A stretch of DNA of 38,932 nt from JADGHX01 sp035760965 (GTDB taxonomy: Bacteria; Pseudomonadota; Gammaproteobacteria; Steroidobacterales; Steroidobacteraceae), in contig DASTRY010000003.1 in assembly GCA_035760965.1 (NCBI GenBank), positions 1 through 38,932 on the forward strand, read 5' to 3'. The translations under genes and the position numbers were made by a program. Positions 15,860 through 24,352 of this stretch are shown here, piece by piece. Within the stretch, counting starts at the first letter, position 1. Every line of letters starts with the position of its first letter. Below the pieces are notes generated by a model. The model did no database searches, had not been told where the DNA came from, and worked only from the letters and a program-made list of their open reading frames with translations.

Positions 15860-18100
15860 ATGAGGCGCAGCTATCTCGTACCAGGGATCGTGGCGGCCAG
15901 CGTCATCGCGCCGGGAGCGGCGCTCGCACAGGCGGCTACCGACGCTCAGCAACTCGAGGAAGTGCTCGTGACCGCGACCCGTCGCGCCGAGCCGCTGCAG
16001 GATGTGCCCTTGAGCATCACGGCCTTCTCCCAAGAGCAGCTCACGACGAAGGGGATCGTCGGATATGAAGGACTGGCGCGTGAGACTCCCGGCGTGGTGC
16101 TCAACAAGCCGACGGCCAACTTCAACAACTTCACCGCTCGCGGCATCGCCACGAACGGCTACGGGGCCAATCTGCAGAGCACGGTGGCGATCTACATCGA
16201 CGAGCTACCGATCTCCACCATCGGCAACACGACCGTGCTGGATCCGAATCTCTTCGATCTGGACCACATCGAGTTCCTCCGTGGCCCGCAGGGCACGCTC
16301 TTCGGCTCCGGTTCGCTGTCCGGCGCGCTCCGCATCATCACGAAAAGCCCGGATCTGAAGCAGTTCGACGCCGCGGGCCTCGTCGACTTCGGCCAGACGG
16401 GCAGTGACTCGCTGCGCCAGCGGTACAACGCGATGGTCAACGTGCCGCTGATCGAGGACAAGCTCGCGCTGCGCGCGGTCGGCTTCTATCGCCACGAGGA
16501 AGGCTATCTGGACAACGTCGGCACCGGGCGCCACAACGCGAACACGCTCGTCGATCACGGCGGGCGCGCGAGCTTGCTGTGGCAACCGGTCGAGCGCCTC
16601 TCGGTGAAGCTGCTCGTCTCGCACGAGCACAGCAATCCCGAGGATTCCGCGCTGACGAACCCGACGCTCGGCCGCGAGAAGCGCAATTCGGACCGGCCGG
16701 ACCTGTTCGTCGGCAGGCTCACGAACTTCAACACCACCGTCAGCTACCGCTTCGACGGCGCGGAGCTCACGAGCTCCTCGACGTACTCGCGCTTCGATCA
16801 GAAGTTCTTCGTCGATCTCGCCGGCACCTTCAATCAGGCGATCGCGTTCGGGCTCGATGCCTACGGCTATCAGAAGACTTTCGTCGAGGAGCTGCGGCTC
16901 GCCTCGAATACCGGCGGTCGCTTCGACTGGGTGATCGGCGGCTTCTACCTCGGCCGACGTCACGACGTCGACTTCTTCTATCGCTCGTCGCCCCAATTCC
17001 TTGCGAGCCACGGCATCACGGGTCTGCCGGACGAGTATTACCAGCGGCAGTACACGCATTCCAAATCGCACGAGCAGGCCGGCTTCGGCGAGCTCACGTA
17101 CCACATCACCGATCGCGTGTGGCTGACCGGTGGCATGCGCTACGGACGACTCGATGCGCAGGCATTCACCGAGGGCGGCTACAACAGCAACTATCTCGCC
17201 AACGCGCTGTTCGGGATTCCCGGGCCGCTGACCGTCACGACGATTCCGCCCGCAGTGGGGCTGAAGGCGGAAGGACGCCGGCCTTCGTACAAGCTGAGCG
17301 CGTCCTTTCAGCCGATGCCCGCGCTCACGACGTACGCGACGTTCTCCACCGGGTTTCGCGCGCCGGTCGTCAATGCGTTCGCGGGCCGCGGGAGCGTCGT
17401 GAATCCGAACGACCTCATCATTCCGCTCGGCGCCAACTCCGACAAGCTGAAGAACTACGAGCTCGGCGCCAAGGGCCGCTGGTTCGACGGCCGCCTCTCG
17501 ACGAATCTCGCGCTCTACTGGATCGACTGGCGCGACATCCAGGTGCAGGCGAACCGGGTATCGGATTCGGTGCAGTTCGCGACGAACATCGGGGCCGCGC
17601 GCAGCAAGGGGTTCGAGTACGAGGTCTCGTACACGCCGGTGCGCGATCTGCTGCTCGGCGTGAGCGGGTCGTTCAACGACGCGCACGTGACGGAGCTGTC
17701 GCCCACGGAGGCGGCCATCTCGGGCGCGGTGCCCGGCGCGCGGCTCGCAGGCCCGAAGTTCCAGGGCGCAGCGTACGTGTCGTACGGCTTTCCGCTCTGG
17801 GCGAGCACCGTGGGCTCGGCGACGCTCGCCGTGCAGCACGTCGATTCGTTCCCGAGCTCGTTCCCGCGCGTGCCCGGCGCGCCGAACACCGTGAGCCCGA
17901 CCTACGGCTACACGGACAGCTACAACAACGTGAACCTCACGCTCGGCGCGACTTTCCGCCGGCTGACGGCAACCGCCTATGTCGAAAACTTGTTCGACGA
18001 CGATTCCGTTACGTACATCCACCCCGAGGCGTTCCTCGCCAGTCGCTTCGGGACGATGCGTCCGCGAACGGTCGGGCTGCGCTTCTATTACGACCTCTAA
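15860..18100 (+). CDS. TonB-dependent outer-membrane receptor
   Basis: Outer-membrane importer of 746 residues. The ATG at 15860 is supported by GAGGGGGGATCGGA just upstream and gives a signal peptide of 23 residues (ending GAALA before QA); a frame extension to 15776 would pass through the promoter. The TonB box EEVLVTATRR is at 33-42. The plug includes RGIATNGYGAN, VAIYIDELPIS and the conserved EFLRGPQGTLFGSGSLSGAL. The barrel ends in LRFYYDL, so the last residue is Leu rather than the usual aromatic. It is the first gene of a block with MFS transporter, esterase, CoA ligase, TetR and dehydrogenase. This suggests it imports the ester that the block degrades. Confidence 0.94.
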   Translation: MRRSYLVPGIVAASVIAPGAALAQAATDAQQLEEVLVTATRRAEPLQDVPLSITAFSQEQLTTKGIVGYEGLARETPGVVLNKPTANFNNFTARGIATNGYGANLQSTVAIYIDELPISTIGNTTVLDPNLFDLDHIEFLRGPQGTLFGSGSLSGALRIITKSPDLKQFDAAGLVDFGQTGSDSLRQRYNAMVNVPLIEDKLALRAVGFYRHEEGYLDNVGTGRHNANTLVDHGGRASLLWQPVERLSVKLLVSHEHSNPEDSALTNPTLGREKRNSDRPDLFVGRLTNFNTTVSYRFDGAELTSSSTYSRFDQKFFVDLAGTFNQAIAFGLDAYGYQKTFVEELRLASNTGGRFDWVIGGFYLGRRHDVDFFYRSSPQFLASHGITGLPDEYYQRQYTHSKSHEQAGFGELTYHITDRVWLTGGMRYGRLDAQAFTEGGYNSNYLANALFGIPGPLTVTTIPPAVGLKAEGRRPSYKLSASFQPMPALTTYATFSTGFRAPVVNAFAGRGSVVNPNDLIIPLGANSDKLKNYELGAKGRWFDGRLSTNLALYWIDWRDIQVQANRVSDSVQFATNIGAARSKGFEYEVSYTPVRDLLLGVSGSFNDAHVTELSPTEAAISGAVPGARLAGPKFQGAAYVSYGFPLWASTVGSATLAVQHVDSFPSSFPRVPGAPNTVSPTYGYTDSYNNVNLTLGATFRRLTATAYVENLFDDDSVTYIHPEAFLASRFGTMRPRTVGLRFYYDL

Positions 18101-18110
18101 GCAGACTGCT

Positions 18111-19388
18111 TTGGCGACAGTAGTCGAACGCGTCCGGCCCGACGCACGAGCCTGGTTCGTGCTCGGCATTCTGTGCTTCGTGTACGTGCTGAATTTTCTG
18201 GACCGGCAGCTGCTGTCGATCCTCGCCAAGCCGATTCAGGACGACTTGCAGGTCACCGACGGTCAGCTCGGCCGCATCAGCGGGCTGTACTTCGCACTGT
18301 TCTACTGCTTCATTGCGATTCCGGTCGCGTGGCTCGCGGATCGCACGAATCGCGTGCGCGTGTTGTCGTTCGCGTGCGCGCTCTGGAGCGCGGCCACCAT
18401 GGCGTGCGGATTCGCGGCGACCTATCCGCAGCTCGTTCTGGCGCGCATGACGGTGGGAGTGGGCGAGGCGGGCGGTGTCCCGCCGTCGTACGCGATCATC
18501 TCCGACTATTTTCCACCGGGCACTCGCGGCACGGCGCTCGGGCTTTACAACTTCGGACCGCCGGTCGGGCAGGCGCTCGGCGTTGCCTTCGGCGCATCGA
18601 TCGCGGCGGCGTACAGCTGGCGGGACGCGTTTGTCGTGCTGGGCGCGGTGGGCGTGATCGCGGCTCTGATGGTGTACACGCTGGTGCGCGAACCGGTACG
18701 CGGTGGCCTCGATCCAGCCCCGGTCGCGACGCCGGCACACGCCGCGTCGCCCGGCTTTCGCGCAACCGTCGTGATGTTCTTCACGCGCCCCGTGCTGCTG
18801 CTCGTATCGCTCGCGACGGCGGCCACTCAGTTCGTCACCTACGCCTCGCTGAACTTCACGACGCTCTTTCTGATGCGCGAGAAGGGCATGACGCTCGATG
18901 AAATCGCGGTCTACTACGCGCTTCTGATCGGCATCGGCGTCAGCGCCGGCATGTACGTCTCGGGACGTCTGGTCGACCGGTTCGCGCCGCGCTCGAAGAA
19001 GGCGTACGCGCTCGTCCCGGCGGCGGCCCTGGTGCTGGCCATCCCGTTCTTCGTCGGGTTCGTCTGGGCGCCGACGTGGCCGCTCGCGATGCTGTTCCTC
19101 ATCGGACCCACCTTCTTCAACTATTTCTATCTCTCGCCCGCCGTCGCGCTCGTGCAGGAGGAAGTGCGTCCGGAGGAGCGTGTGCTCGCAGGTGCGCTGT
19201 TGCTGCTCGTGATGAATTTCATCGGCCTCGGTCTCGGTCCGACGTATCTCGGAGCGATGAGCGACTGGCTGCACGCGAGCCATCCCACCCATTCCCTGCA
19301 GCTCGCGTTCTACACGCTGGCGCCGTTCTATCTGCTGGCGGCGCTGCTGTTCCTTCTGTTGAGCAGGAAGCTCGGAGATCAATCGTGA
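18111..19388 (+). CDS. MFS transporter, Spinster-like
   Basis: Inner-membrane major facilitator of 425 residues with about 12 hydrophobic segments. The MFS loop 2-3 motif appears as WLADRTNRVRVLS. NFLDRQLLSILAKPIQDDL and ISGLYFALFYCFIAIPVAWL resemble the Spinster-like branch common in sphingomonads and steroid degraders. The frame is open upstream into the receptor gene; TTG 18111, 10 bases after the receptor stop, is the likeliest start although it lacks a clear Shine-Dalgarno. The stop overlaps the esterase ATG by one base. It probably imports the acid or alcohol released from the ester, or exports a by-product; direction is not visible. Confidence 0.88.
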   Translation: MATVVERVRPDARAWFVLGILCFVYVLNFLDRQLLSILAKPIQDDLQVTDGQLGRISGLYFALFYCFIAIPVAWLADRTNRVRVLSFACALWSAATMACGFAATYPQLVLARMTVGVGEAGGVPPSYAIISDYFPPGTRGTALGLYNFGPPVGQALGVAFGASIAAAYSWRDAFVVLGAVGVIAALMVYTLVREPVRGGLDPAPVATPAHAASPGFRATVVMFFTRPVLLLVSLATAATQFVTYASLNFTTLFLMREKGMTLDEIAVYYALLIGIGVSAGMYVSGRLVDRFAPRSKKAYALVPAAALVLAIPFFVGFVWAPTWPLAMLFLIGPTFFNYFYLSPAVALVQEEVRPEERVLAGALLLLVMNFIGLGLGPTYLGAMSDWLHASHPTHSLQLAFYTLAPFYLLAALLFLLLSRKLGDQS

Positions 19389-21013
19389 TGTCGTGTCTTC
19401 TGCGTGCCCTTGCCATCGTCGTGTTCGCCACTCCGGTCATGGCCAAGAATCCCGTCGTGCATGCGCCTGCGGGCGCAGTGGAAGGAGCTGCGAATGGATC
19501 CGTGCTCGTGTTCAAGGGGCTGCCCTATGCATTGCCACCCGTCGGAGACGCGCGGTGGAAGCCGCCGGTCGCAATGCCCGCGTGGCGCGGCGTGCGCCAG
19601 GCGCAAAAGTTCGGGCCGGCCTGCGTGCAACCGAAATCGCGGCCCGGGAGCATCTACGCGGACGAATACGAGGCAATGAGCGAGGACTGCCTCTCGCTCA
19701 ACGTCTGGACGCCCAAGGGCGCGCGCAAGGCGCCGGTCTTCGTATGGATCCACGGTGGGTCGCTCACGACGGGCGGAAGCAGCGAGTCCCTGTACGATGG
19801 TCAGAAGATCGCCGAGCGCGGCGTGGTGTTCGTGTCGATCAACTATCGGCTCGGCGCGCTCGGCTATCTGGCCCTGCCGCAGCTCAGCGCCGAATCGCCC
19901 GAGGGCATCTCCGGTAACTACGGCCTGCTCGATCAGATCGAGGCGCTGCGCTGGGTGAAGCGCAACATCGCGGCGTTCGGCGGCGATCCCGCGAACGTGA
20001 CGATCGCGGGCGAGTCGGCCGGTGGTCTCAGCGTCATGTATCTCATGGCCTCGCCGCTCGCGCGCGGGCTCTTCGCGAAGGCGATCGCGCAGAGCGCGTA
20101 CATGATCTCGACGCCCGAGCTGAAGCAGGCGCGCTTCGGCGAGGAAGCGGCGGAGACGCTTGGCTCGCGCCTCGCCGCCGCGCTCGGCACGCAGGATCTC
20201 GCCGCCTTGCGCGCGATCGACGCCGCGAAGCTGCTGGAGATCGCCGGTAAATCCGGCTACATCCCGTTCGGCACCATCGACGGTCGCGTGCTGCCGCGCC
20301 AGCTCGTCGAGGTGTTCGATCGGGGCGAGCAGGCGCCGGTGCCGATCCTCGCCGGCTTCAACAGCGGCGAGATTCGCTCGCTGCGTTTCCTCCTGCCGCC
20401 GATTCCCACCGATGCCGCGACGTACGAAAACGCGATTCGCGCCCGCTATGGCGATCTCGCCGAGGAGTTCTTGAAGCGCTATCCGAGCACTCACCTCGAG
20501 GAGAGCATGCTCGCGATCACGCGTGACGCGATGTACGGCTGGACGGCGGAGCGCCTCGTCAGGAAGCAGGAGGCGCTCGGCAAGCGCTCCTTCTTCTACA
20601 TCTTCGATCACAGCTATCCGGCAGCCGAAGCGGCCGGGCTGCACGGCTTCCATGCCTCGGAGCTGCCGTATGTGTTCGGCACGGCGGACCGCACGCCCGC
20701 GTTCTGGCCGAAAGTGCCCGCGACGCAGGCCGAGTCGGCGCTCTCCGCGGCAATGATCGAGTACTGGACGAGCTTCGCGCGCTCTGGCGAACCGCGTGCG
20801 ACAGGCCAGCCGCAGTGGCCGGCCTACGGCGAGACCCGTGCGTACATGGCTTTTGCGGACACGCCGCGCGCTGACACGCATCTCATGCCGGGCATGTACG
20901 AGTTGGTCGACCAGGTCGTCTGCCGGCGCCGTGCGAGCGGCATGCAGCCCTGGAACTGGAACGTCGGCATCGTCGCGCCCGTGCTGCCGCCCCGCGAGGA
21001 CTCCTGCCGATGA
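19388..21013 (+). CDS. Secreted type-B carboxylesterase
   Basis: Alpha/beta-hydrolase of 541 residues that cleaves carboxylic esters, predicted in the periplasm or outside. Signal peptide is residues 1-19 (VVFATPVMA before KNP). Type-B hallmarks are FKGLPYALPP, the EDCLSLNVWTP block with Cys101, oxyanion loop HGGS (122-125), nucleophile Ser210 in AGESAGG, acidic residue Glu328 (NSGEIRS) and His422 (HGFHASELPYVFG). The ATG overlaps the MFS stop by one base, and its own stop overlaps the CoA ligase start (ATGA). It likely opens the pathway by freeing an acid that the next enzyme activates. The natural ester is unknown. Confidence 0.93.
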   Translation: MSCLLRALAIVVFATPVMAKNPVVHAPAGAVEGAANGSVLVFKGLPYALPPVGDARWKPPVAMPAWRGVRQAQKFGPACVQPKSRPGSIYADEYEAMSEDCLSLNVWTPKGARKAPVFVWIHGGSLTTGGSSESLYDGQKIAERGVVFVSINYRLGALGYLALPQLSAESPEGISGNYGLLDQIEALRWVKRNIAAFGGDPANVTIAGESAGGLSVMYLMASPLARGLFAKAIAQSAYMISTPELKQARFGEEAAETLGSRLAAALGTQDLAALRAIDAAKLLEIAGKSGYIPFGTIDGRVLPRQLVEVFDRGEQAPVPILAGFNSGEIRSLRFLLPPIPTDAATYENAIRARYGDLAEEFLKRYPSTHLEESMLAITRDAMYGWTAERLVRKQEALGKRSFFYIFDHSYPAAEAAGLHGFHASELPYVFGTADRTPAFWPKVPATQAESALSAAMIEYWTSFARSGEPRATGQPQWPAYGETRAYMAFADTPRADTHLMPGMYELVDQVVCRRRASGMQPWNWNVGIVAPVLPPREDSCR

Positions 21014-22599
21014 TCGACGGGTCGATGCAGGAGTTCGCGCTGACGCTCGACAAGTTCCTGGAACACGCCGCGAAGTGGCATCCCCGCGCGGAAGTCGTGA
21101 CCGCCCGAGAAGGCGGCCGGATCGATCGCGTGAGCTACGCCGACCTGAAGGCGCGCAGCCAGCGCATCTCCGGGCTGCTGCGCGCGCTCGGAGTCGGCTT
21201 CGGCGATTGCGTCGCGACGCTCGCGTGGAATACGCAGGCCCACGTCGAGACGTGGTACGCGATCATGGGCATGGGCGCCGTGTGCCACACGCTCAATCCG
21301 CGTCTGACGCCGGCGCAGCTCGCCGCGATGGTCACGCAGTCCGCCAGCCGCGTCCTCGTCGCCAGCGCGGATCTCGCGGCGCTCGCCCAGCACGTGCTCG
21401 AGCGCTGCTCGACGGTCACGCGCGTGCTCATCATCGATGGCTCACTCGAGGCGTGGAAGGGCACGCGCAAGATCGCCGTCGCGCTCGAAGACGCGCTGCG
21501 CTCCGATATCAGTGCACCCGTCACGTGGGGCGGGTTCGACGAGCGCTCGCCGTGCGGGCTGTGCTTCACCTCCGGAACGACCGGTGCGCCGAAGGGCGTC
21601 ACGTACACGCACCGATCGAGCTTCCTGCACACGCTGCGGTGTCTGCAGGCGGATGTCATGGGCATCACGGGCAACGACAACGTTCTGACGGTCGTGCCGA
21701 TGTTCCATGCGAACGCGTGGGGCTTGCCGTTCGCCGTCCCGGCCGTCGGCGCGAAGCTCGTTCTGCCCGGGCGCCACGTGGACGGCGCGAGCCTTGCCCG
21801 GCTGATCGCGGCCGAGGAGGTGACGCTCGGCGTGGGCGTGCCGACCGTCTGGCTCGGACTGCTGGAGCACGTGCAGGCGAGCGGCATCGAGCTGCCGTCG
21901 CTGAGGCGGATCATCGTCGGCGGCGCACCGCTCGCCCCGGCGCTCATGGAGCGCATCGAACGGCGCCTCGGCGCCGCCGTGCAGACGAGCTGGGGCATGA
22001 CCGAGCTCTCGCCCCTCGGCACGACGACCCCGCCGCACGATCCGCGGCGCGCGGCGGCGCTCTCGGGTCGTCCGGCGGTGGGCGTCGATCTGCTGCTCAC
22101 GGATCCCGCGGGCCGGCCGCTCCCCGAGCAGCGCAACGTCGAGGGACATCTGCGCGTGCGCGGGGCCAGCGTGATCGAGCGCTACTTCGGCGAGCAGTCC
22201 CCCGCGACCGATTCTGACGGCTGGTTCGACACGGGCGACCTCGCGCGCATCGACACGGACGGCAATCTCATCATCACGGGCCGCGCGAAGGACCTCATCA
22301 AGTCGGGCGGCGAGTGGATCAACCCGGCCGAAATCGAGGCGCTGGTCGGCGGGCTGCCCGAGGTCTCGCTGGCCGCGGTCATCGGCCGCACGGACGCGAA
22401 GTGGGGCGAGCGGCCCATCCTCGTCGTCGAGCTGCACGCGCAGCGCCCGATCAGCGACGAAGCGCTGCTCGCGCCGCTGCAGGGCCAGGTGCCGCCCTGG
22501 TGGATGCCGGACACGATCATCCGCCTCGAGCACATGCCGCTGGCATCTACCGGAAAGATCGACAAAATGCGTCTGAGGTCAGAATACGGCGGCGGCTGA
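21010..22599 (+). CDS. AMP-dependent acyl-CoA ligase (AlkK/medium-chain type)
   Basis: Adenylate-forming enzyme of 529 residues that activates a carboxylic acid with ATP and then CoA. Motifs in order: phosphate loop FTSGTTGAPKGV (about 186-197), VPMFHANAWGLP, the adenine motif SWGMTELSPLGT, GWFDTGDLARI, the hinge ITGRAKDLIKSGGEWI, and the C-terminal catalytic Lys in STGKIDKM (about 517). The short N-terminus and spacing fit the AlkK-like medium-chain group rather than FadD, but the acid cannot be named. The start overlaps the esterase stop (ATGA). Sitting directly after an esterase, it most likely activates the acid that enzyme releases. Confidence 0.93.
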   Translation: MIDGSMQEFALTLDKFLEHAAKWHPRAEVVTAREGGRIDRVSYADLKARSQRISGLLRALGVGFGDCVATLAWNTQAHVETWYAIMGMGAVCHTLNPRLTPAQLAAMVTQSASRVLVASADLAALAQHVLERCSTVTRVLIIDGSLEAWKGTRKIAVALEDALRSDISAPVTWGGFDERSPCGLCFTSGTTGAPKGVTYTHRSSFLHTLRCLQADVMGITGNDNVLTVVPMFHANAWGLPFAVPAVGAKLVLPGRHVDGASLARLIAAEEVTLGVGVPTVWLGLLEHVQASGIELPSLRRIIVGGAPLAPALMERIERRLGAAVQTSWGMTELSPLGTTTPPHDPRRAAALSGRPAVGVDLLLTDPAGRPLPEQRNVEGHLRVRGASVIERYFGEQSPATDSDGWFDTGDLARIDTDGNLIITGRAKDLIKSGGEWINPAEIEALVGGLPEVSLAAVIGRTDAKWGERPILVVELHAQRPISDEALLAPLQGQVPPWWMPDTIIRLEHMPLASTGKIDKMRLRSEYGGG

Positions 22600-22657
22600 G
22601 CACCCTCGAGCGCTCGTGCTCGGACCGCGCCGAGACGAGACGAAGGGAGACTCATTC

Positions 22658-23371
22658 GTGCCCGAACCCGTGAAAACTGTGCGCCGGCGTGTCGCCCGGT
22701 CGAAGTCGCGCCGCAAGCGTCCGACCAAGGCCGAACAGCGCGCCGCCACCATGGAGCAGATTCTCGATGTCGCCGAGGAGCAATTCTCCGCGCACGGCCT
22801 GTACGGCGTGACGCTGAAGGATGTTGCGAAGCGCACCGGAGTCCATCACACGCTCTTGAACTACTACTTCAAGGACAAGAAGAAGCTCTTCGACGCCGTG
22901 TTCGCGCGCCGCGCGGTGGTCACGAGCACGCGCCGCATGAAGGCGCTGGACGACTACGAGGCGGCGTGCGGCGGCAAGCCGACGGTCGAGGGGGCGCTGC
23001 GCGCCTTCCTCGATACCGACCTCGATCTGTACATCGAGGGCGGCAAGCCGTGGAAGAACTACGGCGCGCTCAGCGCGCAGGTGTCGAACACCCCGGAGTG
23101 GGGTGCCGAGCTGATGGACAAGCATTTCGATCCGGTGGTGCTGCGCCTCATCGACCTGCTGAAGCGCGCGCTGCCGAATTGCAGCGACGAGGACATTTTC
23201 TGGGGCTATCACTTCGTGAGCGGCGCGCTGCTCCTCACGCTCGCGCGCACCGGCCGCATCGACAAGCTCTCCGGGGGGCGGTGCAAGTCGGAGGATTTCG
23301 CGGCGGTGAAGAAACGCATGGCGGCGTTCATGGCGGGCGGATTTCTGACCATCTGTGGAGCGAACAAATGA
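22658..23371 (+). CDS. TetR-family transcriptional regulator
   Basis: Repressor-type regulator of 237 residues. GTG at 22658 is preferred to an in-frame GTG at 22616 because AAGGGAG (22643-22649) precedes it at 8 bases. A basic tail (RRRVARSKSRRKRPTKAEQR) comes before the helix-turn-helix, about 30-80 (ILDVAEEQFSAHGLYGVTLK, then GVHHTLLNYYFKDKKKLF). The C-terminal ligand domain is typical and should bind a pathway acyl-CoA or acid (inference). It lies inside the operon, 58 bases after the ligase, with its stop overlapping the dehydrogenase start. Likely targets are the divergent promoters near 15745-15811. Confidence 0.93.
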   Translation: MPEPVKTVRRRVARSKSRRKRPTKAEQRAATMEQILDVAEEQFSAHGLYGVTLKDVAKRTGVHHTLLNYYFKDKKKLFDAVFARRAVVTSTRRMKALDDYEAACGGKPTVEGALRAFLDTDLDLYIEGGKPWKNYGALSAQVSNTPEWGAELMDKHFDPVVLRLIDLLKRALPNCSDEDIFWGYHFVSGALLLTLARTGRIDKLSGGRCKSEDFAAVKKRMAAFMAGGFLTICGANK

Positions 23372-24231
23372 TGCTGAAAGAGCGTGTCGCGATCGTCACG
23401 GGAGCGGGCGGCGGTCTCGGCCGCGCCCACGCGCTGCTGCTCGCGCGTTACGGTGCGAAGGTGGTGGTGAACGATCTCGACGAGTCCGTCGCGGCGCGCG
23501 TCGCGGACGAGATCGTCGCGGCGGGCGGGGCGGCGCTGCCGTTTGCCGCATCCGTGACCGATGAGGCGCGGGTCGGGGCGATGGTCGAGCACGCGATGAA
23601 CGCGTGGGGGCGCATCGACATCCTCATCAACAATGCGGGCATTCTGCGGGACAAGACGTTCGCCAAGATGAGCCTCGCGGACTTCCGGCTCGTCCTCGAA
23701 GTGCATTTGATGGGCGCGGTGATCTGCACCAAGGCCGTGTGGGAGATCATGCGGCGGCAGCAGTACGGCCGAGTGGTGATGACGACCTCGTCGTCCGGCC
23801 TCTACGGCAACTTCGGGCAGTCCAACTACAGCGCCGCCAAGATGGGGCTCGTCGGCCTCATGCAGACGCTGGCCCTCGAGGGCGCCAAGTACAACATCCG
23901 GGTCAATGCGCTCGCACCGAGCGCGGCCACGCAGATGACGCAGGGGGTTCTCGGGCAAGAGACGCTCGCGAAGCTCGATCCGAGCCTCGTGAGCCCGGGT
24001 TTGCTCGCGCTCGTGCGCGAAGACGCCCCCACGCGCGCGATTCTCTGCGCGGGTGCGGGGCACTTCGAGCGGGCGCACGTGACGCTCACCCAAGGTCGGT
24101 ACGTCGGCGGCGGGCCTGACGCCGCCGAGCGGGTGATCGCGCTCTGGGACGAGATCGGCGACCGTGCCGAGGAGATCGTGCCGACCCACGGCTTCGCGCA
24201 GGCGGAGCACGAGGTGGCCGGCAGCTCGTGA
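23368..24231 (+). CDS. Short-chain dehydrogenase, MFE2/3-hydroxyacyl-CoA type
   Basis: NAD(P)-dependent oxidoreductase of 287 residues. Cofactor loop TGAGGGLGRAH at 11-21, then VVNDL, NNAG (88-91), a Ser around 141-143 (TTSSSGLYGN), and catalytic Tyr154 and Lys158 (NYSAAKMG). The wording GAGGGLGRAHALLLARYGAK and NNAGILRDKTFAKM is characteristic of the dehydrogenase unit of peroxisomal multifunctional enzyme 2 and its bacterial single-domain relatives, which act on 3-hydroxyacyl-CoA, including steroid side chains. The first of two adjacent ATGs is used because GGAG lies 7 bases before it. It overlaps the TetR stop (ATGA). It would make the 3-ketoacyl-CoA used by the divergent thiolase. Confidence 0.9.
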   Translation: MMLKERVAIVTGAGGGLGRAHALLLARYGAKVVVNDLDESVAARVADEIVAAGGAALPFAASVTDEARVGAMVEHAMNAWGRIDILINNAGILRDKTFAKMSLADFRLVLEVHLMGAVICTKAVWEIMRRQQYGRVVMTTSSSGLYGNFGQSNYSAAKMGLVGLMQTLALEGAKYNIRVNALAPSAATQMTQGVLGQETLAKLDPSLVSPGLLALVREDAPTRAILCAGAGHFERAHVTLTQGRYVGGGPDAAERVIALWDEIGDRAEEIVPTHGFAQAEHEVAGSS

Positions 24232-24352
24232 CGACGCTGCGGGCTCGTGCCGTCAGGTCCGCGCGAGCCGGGTTGCCTGCCGGATAGTCCGACGAGCGGC
24301 AGCGCCACGGTAAGAACGTGTTCCCGGCTTCGTTTCGCGCGACTATGCGCGA

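Noticed and set aside
16205..18229. 674-codon open frame antisense to the second TonB receptor
   Set aside because: It is a GC-rich shadow frame dominated by Arg, Ala and Val with no motif; the receptor on the other strand is unambiguous.
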